This document shows positions 23,553 to 29,720 of a stretch of DNA of 29,720 bases, piece by piece (within the stretch, counting starts at the first letter, position 1; each line of letters starts with the position of its first letter). The notes beneath the pieces are model-generated. The model worked only from the letters and a program-made list of their open reading frames with translations. It did no database searches and had not been told where the DNA came from. Location: positions 1 through 29,720 of the forward strand of contig DNWZ01000512.1 in NCBI GenBank assembly GCA_003506095.1, read 5' to 3'. Source of the DNA: Planctomycetaceae bacterium (GTDB lineage Bacteria; Planctomycetota; Planctomycetia; Pirellulales; Pirellulaceae). The position numbers and the translations under genes were made by a program.

Positions 23553-23738
23553 ATGGATTCTGATGGGGGCGGTTCTGGCGATGTGGTCCCACTGGTAGTC
23601 CCATCTGCCGATATTCTTGACCCATCAGCCAAAGAATTGATGACTATTTGGATGCGGCTGGATGATCAGGGCCGGGCCGATTTGCTCGCGGTCGCGAGGG
23701 GGCTCGCAAAGGAATCTGAACGCAAGAAGAAAGTGTGA
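23553..23738 (+). CDS. Possible small protein of 61 residues
   Basis: Frame from ATG 23553 to TGA 23738. The C-terminal half (AKELMTIWMRLDDQGRADLLAVARGLAKES) resembles the helical tails seen in small phage or element regulators ('xxLDxxGRxxLLxxAxxLA'). The open frame extends upstream without a start codon to about 23490, so it may be the 3' remnant of a longer regulator. Purely a look-alike judgement. Confidence 0.35.
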   Translation: MDSDGGGSGDVVPLVVPSADILDPSAKELMTIWMRLDDQGRADLLAVARGLAKESERKKKV

Positions 23739-24018
23739 TTGCCTTGATCTGTGCGCAATATCCGCAATTCCCTCGGGTCACCCGGTGAAAGTTGATTTGC
23801 GGATTTTGCGCACACAATCGAGCGGCCAGACGGAATCGATCTGTCTGACGGATGGCCTCCGGGTGTGAACCACAGTCAAGGTTGAATCTGTTGGGACGGG
23901 ATCATGATCGAGGGCCACCAAATGAAAATGGCGGTCGCTCGTCACTGCGACAGCCAACCCCGATTCACTGGTCGCGTGGTTGCGTCGAGGGCTGCCGGGA
24001 TTGTGCTCGTCATTGCCG

Positions 24019-24065
24019 GTTGAGTCATTACTGCCCGTTGAGTCATTACTGCCCGTTGAGTCATT
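24019..24065. repeat. 18-base tandem repeat, 2.6 copies
   Basis: The unit GTTGAGTCATTACTGCCC occurs at 24019-24036 and 24037-24054, followed by an 11-base partial copy at 24055-24065. Read on the minus strand it would encode repeats of NDSTGS, but no gene is supported there. Confidence 0.9.
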
Positions 24066-24704
24066 CAACGGATGGGCTCACCACGCAAGCGACTCCGGAG
24101 CGGTCGTGTTCGTCTCTGGGTCGTCCGTGTCGCTCATTGTACCACCGAACCATCGCTGGGTTGTGTGTGTGACGTGTCCCGCGTTTGAGCGACCGCTCTG
24201 TCGCATCCTGCGTCCGACCTGAGTTGGTGATCGTCATCGGGCCAATCGTTCGCACCGCGATTGCCACCGGTTTACAGGTGCTTTAGGAGCGGTTCGCATC
24301 GCGTTTGCCGTTTCAATTGGCGGACGAGGGTGTTCCGCGATCGCATTCGGGTTTTGCTGGATTCGGTTTCGGGCTGTGATTGAGAGGCGAAGGTCCATCG
24401 CCAGGTTGCTCGCAGGGATGTGAAGCGATGACGAAGGGTACGGACTGCATGGCCCAACCAGCGATTGGGGGCATCCAAAGGTGAGAAGGCGACGCTGTTG
24501 CTTGGGTTGGCAGGGTGCCGAAGAGGCCAAGGGGACGTTGCCAGTCGGTGAGATGGCGATCGGTTTGCCCAATCGGAAACGGCGAACCCTGAAAATGTTT
24601 CCAGACCCGGGTGCCTCGCTGGGCAATAGGTACTGAATATCCCACACACCCACCCCCACAAAAAAATCAAAAAAAAGTGGCAGTTTCAAAAAAATAAAAA
24701 ATGG

Positions 24705-24775
24705 CACCCCGGGGTGTCACTGGTGCCGCTTCAGTTTCCCCTATAGGGGACAGATTTAGACGGACACGGTGTCCG
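24705..24775. repeat. Cluster of three short palindromes after A-rich DNA
   Basis: CACCCCGGGGTG at 24705-24716 (12 bases, perfect), TCCCCTATAGGGGA at 24737-24750 (14 bases, perfect) and CGGACAC-G-GTGTCCG at 24761-24775 (7-base arms). They follow A-runs at 24660-24700. REP-like elements of this 'CCCCTATAGGGG' kind are common between planctomycete genes; terminators for either side are an alternative. Confidence 0.7.
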
Positions 24776-24783
24776 GTTTTATC

Positions 24784-24948
24784 TCAGAATTGAGTTGGTT
24801 CGTGGATGGTCATGGGATTGGGTCCGACTTCGGCTGTGGGTATTTCTCCACCACTGACGGTGTTGGGGTTATTTCCGAGTGCAGGGTCGTATTTGATTTG
24901 GACGCCATCGATCGAGGCTGGTGAGTCTACCGCGTATTTAAGCGTGGA
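24784..24948 (-). pseudogene. Orphan C-terminal end of an unidentified gene
   Basis: Directly after the TAA of the membrane-protein gene, and in the same frame, the minus strand encodes about 54 natural-looking residues ending in a TGA at 24786-24784: LKYAVDSPASIDGVQIKYDP, then NPNTVSGGEIPTAEVGPNPM and HEPTQF. Asp/Pro/Gly-rich beta-type composition fits a large secreted protein. There is no start codon, so this is the tail of a gene cut off by whatever brought in the neighbouring region. Family not recognised. Confidence 0.55.
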
Positions 24949-25416
24949 TTACATCTCAAGATCGCCGTAATTTTTGCCAGCACCATGTTCAGGTGATTCG
25001 TGCCAACTTAACTCACGGGAAGTCGCGGCATTCCCGCTAACGATGCCTGCTGAAACGCCGATTGCGCCAATCGCAAAAAAGATTGAGTGAAAAACGGACT
25101 CGACATCATTTTCTAGTACGGCAAAGAAGCATAGTCCGACTGCAAGTGCTGTGGCCAGTGTTGCTGTTACAATCGAAACTGCCTTCTTTCCCCAAGGCGC
25201 TATGTACGATGAGACGTACACAAGAGTGCCGGAAAAGCTAACGGTACTAATGAATAAAATCCATGCATTGAACAAGAACGAGTTAGGATCGATGTGTCTT
25301 GCCATAGTTAAATTATTGCCAACTATAACAATAAGCTGAAACAGTAATGCGGCTGCATATGCAACTGGAGCAAATACGATCCAGCGTACGGCGATAGCGA
25401 GTCGATGTTTAAACAT
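24949..25416 (-). CDS. Four-helix inner-membrane protein of unknown function
   Basis: 155 aa from ATG 25416. Four hydrophobic segments are visible: about 10-32 (WIVFAPVAYAAALLFQLIVIV), 46-68 (NAWILFISTVSFSGTLVYV), 77-98 (VSIVTATLATALAVGLCFFA) and 106-126 (VFHSIFFAIGAIGVSAGIV). A hydrophilic tail of about 27 residues follows. No family is recognised. It lies 236 bases behind the J-like membrane protein gene, so it may belong to the same minus-strand unit or have its own promoter. A membrane effector or anchor for the TerB-J pair is possible but only inferred from position. Confidence 0.65.
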   Translation of the reverse strand: MFKHRLAIAVRWIVFAPVAYAAALLFQLIVIVGNNLTMARHIDPNSFLFNAWILFISTVSFSGTLVYVSSYIAPWGKKAVSIVTATLATALAVGLCFFAVLENDVESVFHSIFFAIGAIGVSAGIVSGNAATSRELSWHESPEHGAGKNYGDLEM

Positions 25417-25652
25417 TTTACTTCATCACGCTGATTGCCAGCAGTAAGGGACTCTTTGAGCAAAAAAGGGGGGGTGAGTAGCAACGGCTCATGAGACACA
25501 GTGGGATTTCTGCGTCGTGCGTGGAAGACTGTCCGGCAGATGCTATCAGTGCACACGAGCGAAGAAAATGAATTAGGTGCGTGTCACGGCACCTTCGATC
25601 CATTTCCTCCTGCCACACGTGTCTATCTCTAGCAAGTGGCAATTGCAGAATC

Positions 25653-26567
25653 TCAAAACTCATCGGCAGACAACGGCTCGGTTTCCAAATTTCCATTTAC
25701 CTGGCGATAAAGCTCGACCGTGAACCCTGAGTAGCCCTGCAGCGTTTCTCTAAAACTGAAAACATCATCCGCTTTTGCGTAGGATGTACTCTTGCCAAAA
25801 AAGCGTTCTGTACCATACCAGTTCTTACCAACTGCGTAACGTATTTCGAAGTCTCCAACTGGCATCGTGGTGTTGAGTGTTTCACCATCGCGGATAAATG
25901 CTGTCTTTGATAAAACCAATCGGCTGCCAATTATCCGTGATATCTTTATATAATAGTTTCCGCTCCCGACTCGCGTACGAATTTCTAGGGGGGCTGCCGA
26001 TTCTCTGTTTTCGTACTGCTGAATTACTCCCGTTTCAGGCAATGCAAGGCGTCCTAGTTCGATCTCTGGTTTTGGAGGAAACGCATGTGTTGGGCTGGGG
26101 CTATTTCGAAAAGGCGTGTCATCGGGAGCAATGCGGATATTCGGAACCTCTGGCTTTTTTTGCTTTTCGATTACCAGTGACCTGTCAAACCACTCAATTA
26201 CTATTGAGCTTCCCAACCAAAGGCATGCGCCGATTACTGCTATAACAAGGCACCCTACGCTCCCTAAACCTTCCTCTTTATGCCGAGTTGTTCCTTGCCG
26301 CTGAGTTGCCGAAATGAAGCCCTGGACGTTGGCTCGCTCTTGCCCACTTGTTTCCTTTATGCGAACTTGACTGCGGAGGTCTACGATGCACTGCACTGTT
26401 CGATGGACGTGGTCGTACTTTTTTCGCCTCAAGTTATCAAGTAATACGCATTCAATGTCATTCGCGTCTTCAGCAGATAGCTTAGATCGCTTATCTGTCA
26501 GCGCAGCACGTATCTGGGCGTCACTAGATGTGGAAGGTACACTTAATTTGCGATAAAGATCTTTCAT
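25653..26567 (-). CDS. J-like domain / single-TM / C-terminal beta-domain protein
   Basis: 304 aa, start overlapping the TerB-J gene stop as ATGA (26567-26564). Residues 1-60 look like a J domain without the HPD tripeptide (LYRKLSVPSTSSDAQIRAAL ... DNLRRKKYDHVHRTV, the last being the helix-IV 'RxxYD' signature). A single membrane helix follows at about 104-124 (VGCLVIAVIGACLWLGSSIVI), then a Pro-rich linker. The C-terminal domain, about 190-304, contains GSGNYYIKISR, FIRDGETLNTTMPVGDFEIRYAVG, WYGTERFFG, DDVFSFRETLQGYSGFTVELYRQVNG and LSADEF. I recall this tail on other J-domain or TM proteins of unknown function. Without HPD it should not stimulate DnaK, so a binding or scaffolding role with its TerB-J partner is more likely. 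Confidence 0.7.
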   Translation of the reverse strand: MKDLYRKLSVPSTSSDAQIRAALTDKRSKLSAEDANDIECVLLDNLRRKKYDHVHRTVQCIVDLRSQVRIKETSGQERANVQGFISATQRQGTTRHKEEGLGSVGCLVIAVIGACLWLGSSIVIEWFDRSLVIEKQKKPEVPNIRIAPDDTPFRNSPSPTHAFPPKPEIELGRLALPETGVIQQYENRESAAPLEIRTRVGSGNYYIKISRIIGSRLVLSKTAFIRDGETLNTTMPVGDFEIRYAVGKNWYGTERFFGKSTSYAKADDVFSFRETLQGYSGFTVELYRQVNGNLETEPLSADEF

Positions 26568-27256
26568 TGAGTTTCCATCAAGTAATCAAAAGCGTCTTTA
26601 ATGCGGCGAAAACTCTTGCTCGCTGCTTCAACTGCTTCGGGCCCAAGTGATGAAAAGCGGTCCGGGTGATGAATTGATGCAAGTCTCAGATAGGCTGCTT
26701 TGATCTCTTCGATGGTCGCGTTCGAATTCAGGCCCAAAATCGCAAAGGATTCCATTGTTTTTTGTGAATGCGTTGCGCCGGTACTGGATTGCTGTGATTG
26801 CCGCTTGTTCCACCAAACGGCTGAGCTAACGTCACTGGTGTCCGGAAAGTTTTCGCCGGTAGCATCAAAAAAAAGTTGATTGAGTCTATGGAAGCCAATT
26901 CCTGTTAGATCCACAAGAAACAGAAGTATATGTGATTCGGATGGCTTCAAATACCCGTCGGCAAGACACATGCCCATTGAAAGTACAACCAGTAACTCGC
27001 GTTGCTCGGCATTCATTTGTGTAATAACTTGACAAGCAAGCCGAAGCCCTTCCGCACTTCCACGCTGCCCAACCTCTATCGCAACCTGGTTTTGCGATTC
27101 GGACTTGGTTAAAAATTTCGCTAGCAGTTCTTTTTCGTCGTCGTCAACATCGCCATCGCTCGATGCAATCCACGACAGGATGGCCACAACGCAAAGTCGC
27201 AGGGCGTCACCCGATTCGGACAATACTTTTGCAAAGCGGTTCTCAAGTAGATCCAT
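26564..27256 (-). CDS. TerB-like / C-terminal J-domain protein (DjlA-like layout)
   Basis: 230 aa from ATG 27256 with AGAGG just upstream. Residues about 18-135 form an all-helical TerB-like domain with two acidic repeats typical of the fold: ASSDGDVDDDE and LADGYLKPSE. The last ~65 residues are a good J domain (SFAILGLNSNATIEEIKAAYLRLA, then HHPDRF with intact HPD, then FRRIKDAFDYL). The layout matches DjlA-type co-chaperones but lacks the N-terminal membrane helix of DjlA; here the membrane part is in the next gene. J domains recruit and activate DnaK/Hsp70. TerB domains occur in tellurite-resistance and membrane-stress systems. Neighbours, hsdS/hsdM, suggest a defence setting. Confidence 0.85.
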   Translation of the reverse strand: MDLLENRFAKVLSESGDALRLCVVAILSWIASSDGDVDDDEKELLAKFLTKSESQNQVAIEVGQRGSAEGLRLACQVITQMNAEQRELLVVLSMGMCLADGYLKPSESHILLFLVDLTGIGFHRLNQLFFDATGENFPDTSDVSSAVWWNKRQSQQSSTGATHSQKTMESFAILGLNSNATIEEIKAAYLRLASIHHPDRFSSLGPEAVEAASKSFRRIKDAFDYLMETQ

Positions 27257-27358
27257 TGGCCTCTGCGTCTCCGATCTTTTAAACGAAAGCTAATCCCATG
27301 AACTAGATGGGCGGGCCGCCTCTACGGTCGCGGTTTGCTCCCGAGGCATCACCGTAAT

Positions 27359-29095
27359 TCACACAGCCTCTGTTTGTCCTGTTGCGTTAGTTAAATGATC
27401 TACAACGGCTTCGAGGAGTTGTTGGCCGAGGGTGCGTGAGTTAGCGAGTTGCTGTTCAAGTTGGTCCACCAACGCCATCAGTTCCTCCACTTTTGCGACG
27501 ATACGCTTTTGCTCGGCGAGGGGTGGGACCGGAATCGCCATTGCCTTTAACTCTTTGACGCCTTTCACGTTTGGAATCGCTGACCCGGTAGAATTCGCAA
27601 AAATCCGTTCTTGAAAAAAGGGCGAGCGGAAAAGCATCTTGAAGTACAGGGAATCAAGGATCGATGGGGCGATGCGGACGCGAAGCAATGCTTGGTTAAT
27701 TATTCCTGGGGTGAATATCGCTGGGACTTGTGTAATTCGTCCAAGTGTCACGCCAGAACAACTAACTAGGAAGTCGCCCGCTTGCACTGCAAATCCCTTC
27801 ATTGATTCAAATTTGTCTTGCGTAATGTAGTAACGTTCAAATGAGCAATCATCGTTGATAGGGCAATACTGTTCGTAGACTTTGTACCCAGATGCAACGA
27901 AGTCTGATTTTCGTAACGAACTTCCAAACGGCCCTCTTTTGAAACCGGTTTTTTTATCTGATAGTACGTCTTCCCAAAAAGTCCAAACCCATTCGTCAGG
28001 AATAGGGTGCAGTGTCTCATCCTTTGCTTCACGAAGGTGCTTGCGCGCAACCGGTTCATCTTTGGTTGATCGAGTAGTCAACTTTCCTTGCACAGCCAAT
28101 GTGAGAATTGAACGCCGAAGTTCTTTTGGTTCGACATCGAACGATTTATGAAACAGGAATTGGAGGTTGGCCGGTGTGGGGGAGGCGGCGAAGCGGGCGA
28201 GGGCGGCGCGGGAGAGCGACGCGTGACGATCCTTCCGCTCCGCTTCCAATGCCTCCAGCCGATCACACAATCCCATCAACTCATCCACCTTCGCCACGAT
28301 ACGCTTCTGCTCGGCAAGCGGGGGAAGGGGAATCAAACCTGCATAGAACTTCTCGTCATTGATGGCGGGATATGCCATTCCTTTCATTCCAGCTTCGACA
28401 TAATCTGTAAATGCGGGACTGCGTAGCCAGTAAAATAGATATTTACTAAGAGCCACCGAGAACGGATGAAGAATCCCAAACGCGGTACTGGCAATGGGTT
28501 CTGGGACGTAGTCTCGCTCAACAATAGCAACGTTTAAAAGGTAAGGTCGCACTGTCGAGTAGATAACCGTGCCGCGTTTCACGACTTTTCTTGCTCTCGA
28601 TGGAGCCTCGCTTGCTTCAAGGATTTCGACGCGATCGCTTACTCGTCCAGGAAACGAGTCGATGCCTCCTACATCAATATAGGTGAATACATCGCTAGGA
28701 GTCTTTTGCCCTAGCTCGTGGCCGACATCCACAAGACGTGCCCATCGCCAACTCGCAGGAATTGCGAATGGTGCCTCTGTGTCTTCGACGCTCGCAATAG
28801 CACGTCGTTTAATCGAACCGCTTGACACTAATTTCTTACGTTCATCGCGAGCATGGGAAAGCGACTCACTCGAATCTCCTTCTGATGGAAATTGTGGAAC
28901 CAATTGCCCGCTCACTGCCAGTGTCAAAAAGAGATTGCGCAATCTACCAATCACATCGGGAATATCAGCAAGCAACTCAAATTTCTCAAAGAACGCCGCT
29001 GCATCAAACGTCTTCTCCGATGCGGCGGCAACAAGCTCTTTTGCAGCATCAGCGAGATAACTGCCGCGTGATTCTTTTACGGATTGCTCGCTCAT
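27359..29095 (-). CDS. hsdS: Type I restriction-modification specificity subunit HsdS
   Basis: 578 aa; the start ATG at 29095 overlaps the hsdM stop as ATGA. Two target-recognition domains are visible. TRD1 spans about 110-270 (IPASWRWARLVDVG ... YIDVGGID ... KVVKRGTVIYSTVRPYL) and TRD2 about 370-535 (IPDEWVWTFWEDVL ... GPFGSSLRKSDF ... AGDFLVSCSGVTLG). Each ends in the conserved helical spacer with PPLAEQKRIVAKV and ELM. The extra ~95 residues at the N-terminus (FDAAAFFEKFELLADIPD, RLRNLFLTLAVSGQL) and the longer central region resemble those of HsdS from Proteobacteria and planctomycetes, where each TRD is preceded by such a helix. It directs methylation and cleavage to a bipartite DNA site. 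No gene for HsdR is in the window. Confidence 0.92.
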   Translation of the reverse strand: MSEQSVKESRGSYLADAAKELVAAASEKTFDAAAFFEKFELLADIPDVIGRLRNLFLTLAVSGQLVPQFPSEGDSSESLSHARDERKKLVSSGSIKRRAIASVEDTEAPFAIPASWRWARLVDVGHELGQKTPSDVFTYIDVGGIDSFPGRVSDRVEILEASEAPSRARKVVKRGTVIYSTVRPYLLNVAIVERDYVPEPIASTAFGILHPFSVALSKYLFYWLRSPAFTDYVEAGMKGMAYPAINDEKFYAGLIPLPPLAEQKRIVAKVDELMGLCDRLEALEAERKDRHASLSRAALARFAASPTPANLQFLFHKSFDVEPKELRRSILTLAVQGKLTTRSTKDEPVARKHLREAKDETLHPIPDEWVWTFWEDVLSDKKTGFKRGPFGSSLRKSDFVASGYKVYEQYCPINDDCSFERYYITQDKFESMKGFAVQAGDFLVSCSGVTLGRITQVPAIFTPGIINQALLRVRIAPSILDSLYFKMLFRSPFFQERIFANSTGSAIPNVKGVKELKAMAIPVPPLAEQKRIVAKVEELMALVDQLEQQLANSRTLGQQLLEAVVDHLTNATGQTEAV

Positions 29096-29720
29096 CGAGT
29101 AGCCTCGCTCTGACCGAGCAATGCGGCTTCGAGTTGTGCTTTGAGCTTGCCACGAGTCTCGGCTATTTGCTGCAGCAGGTTTTCATACTCGGGCAACAAG
29201 GTGTCGACGTCGCCGGGGCCGGTGTCACTGCTGTGCGGATTCTTGATGTCGAGATTGAAATTGTTTGCTTTGATGTCGTCGATCGAAACCCGCCACGCTT
29301 GCTCGCTCTCCTTGCGTTTGCTGTAACGACCGTTCTTGTCGGGCTTACCCCACCATTTCTTCTCAGGTGCGAACTCCTCAATGCGAATCGGCTTGGTCTT
29401 GTTGTAACTTTTGGCTCCCGCAGGATACGGATGCTCGTAATACCAAACTTCGGTTGTCGGCTGTCCTTTGGTAAAGAACAGCAGGTTGGTGCGAATGCTG
29501 GTGTAGGGAGCGAACACGCCGTTGGGCAAGCGGACGATTGTGTGCAGATTGCAGTCGGTCAGCAGCGACTCTTTGATCCGCGTTTTCACGCCTTCGCCGA
29601 ACAGCGTGCCGTCAGGCAAAACCAAACCGGCGCGACCACCGGGCTTCAGAATTTTCATCAGCAGGACCAGGAACAGGTCAGCCGTTTCACGTGTTCGGAA
29701 CTCGGTGGGAAAGTTGGCTT
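29092..29720 (-). CDS. hsdM: Type I restriction-modification methyltransferase subunit HsdM, C-terminal part
   Basis: The frame is open from the window edge (29720) to the stop at 29094-29092, about 208 codons. It starts ANFPTEFRTRETADLFLVLL, continues MKILKPGGRAGLVLPDGTLF, and includes IVRLPNGVFAPYTSIRTNLLFF; these are the regions just after the NPPF catalytic motif of N6-adenine methyltransferases of the HsdM type. The C-terminal ~60 residues are helical (LLPEYENLLQQIAETRGKLKAQLEAAL), the part that contacts HsdS. The SAM-binding and NPPF motifs lie beyond the window. The ATG at 29658 is internal, not the start. Confidence 0.92.
   Translation of the reverse strand, partial: ANFPTEFRTRETADLFLVLLMKILKPGGRAGLVLPDGTLFGEGVKTRIKESLLTDCNLHTIVRLPNGVFAPYTSIRTNLLFFTKGQPTTEVWYYEHPYPAGAKSYNKTKPIRIEEFAPEKKWWGKPDKNGRYSKRKESEQAWRVSIDDIKANNFNLDIKNPHSSDTGPGDVDTLLPEYENLLQQIAETRGKLKAQLEAALLGQSEATR

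Larger units (their letters stand above)
23740..24780. other. Long non-coding, repeat-rich stretch
   Basis: About 1 kb without a credible gene. Overlapping open frames on both strands (for example 24234-24707 minus) have low-complexity, Pro/Arg-rich products and no start signals. It contains an 18-base tandem repeat (24019-24065), A-rich runs at 24660-24700 and three tight palindromes (24705-24775). It separates the recombinase debris from the defence-like region. Confidence 0.55.

Noticed and set aside
23359..23598. 79-codon plus-strand frame
   Set aside because: Overlaps the more plausible frame at 23553-23738, has no motif or ribosome binding site, and ends in a chance hydrophobic run.
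23778..24068. Minus-strand frame beginning with NDSTGS repeats
   Set aside because: The apparent peptide repeat is only the translation of the 18-base tandem repeat; no start signal or downstream domain.
24234..24707. 157-codon minus-strand frame (and overlapping frames at 24272-24670 and 24313-24645)
   Set aside because: Three overlapping frames are open at once in Pro/Arg/Ser-rich sequence with a poly-F/K start made from A-runs; no ribosome binding site. More like an intergenic repeat of the kind that yields spurious ORFs in Rhodopirellula.
1..29720. CRISPR arrays, rRNA and complete tRNA genes
   Set aside because: Looked for evenly spaced direct repeats and for tRNA or rRNA signatures and saw none; the only tandem repeat (24019-24065) has no spacers.

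Overview
The window looks like chromosomal DNA of a planctomycete, most likely a Rhodopirellula/Pirellulaceae-type marine organism. The strongest evidence is the set of protein families that are typical of, or hugely expanded in, that phylum: planctomycete cytochrome C (PSCyt) proteins with PSD domains, their DUF1552 and DUF1501 partners, a formylglycine-type sulfatase, and a DUF2924/large serine recombinase pair. Assignments come from reading motifs by eye; no database search was run.

Layout. (1) 1-540: the start of a membrane-anchored alpha/beta hydrolase runs off the left edge (minus strand), with an uncertain reading frame upstream. (2) 1063-5967, plus strand: a compact mobile element. 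It has a PrimPol-type primase/AAA helicase, a 100-bp region able to form nested hairpins, two or three small ORFs, DUF2924, a large serine recombinase, and a small recombinase-associated protein. Most genes overlap by a few bases. (3) 6096-8121: a small antitoxin-like gene, then (minus strand) a KdgT-type sugar-acid permease and a GntR/FadR regulator. (4) 8311-21584, plus strand: a very tight operon of PdxA2-type dehydrogenase, four-carbon acid sugar kinase (DUF1537) fused in frame to a secreted PSCyt/PSD protein, DUF1552 protein, PSCyt1/PSCyt2/PSD1 protein, DUF1501 protein, two-domain esterase/SGNH hydrolase, and sulfatase. A good sigma70-like promoter flanked by two TGCATGCA palindromes lies in the divergent gap 8122-8310. 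(5) 21588-24780: a scrapyard of a frameshifted IS21-type istA, a second decayed copy of the recombinase-associated gene, and about 2 kb of mostly non-coding repeats. (6) 24784-29720, minus strand: an orphan gene end, then a likely defence region containing a four-helix membrane protein, a J-like/TM/beta-domain protein, a TerB-J-domain protein, hsdS and the 3' part of hsdM.

How the parts may work together. KdgT, GntR, PdxA2 and DUF1537 match the known route in which a four-carbon sugar acid such as D-threonate or D-erythronate is phosphorylated, then oxidised and decarboxylated to dihydroxyacetone phosphate. What is unusual is that the same transcript carries two complete planctomycete cytochrome/partner pairs plus a sulfatase and esterases, and that the kinase frame runs into the first cytochrome protein. 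I infer a single system: extracellular desulfation, de-esterification and oxidative cleavage of a glycan, then import and catabolism of the resulting short sugar acid. The whole catabolic locus is enclosed by two direct copies of the recombinase tail (141 identical bases at an offset of 16,821 bp), so it may be mobile cargo.

The second candidate for a new system is the TerB-J / J-like membrane / four-TM gene trio beside the type I restriction-modification genes.
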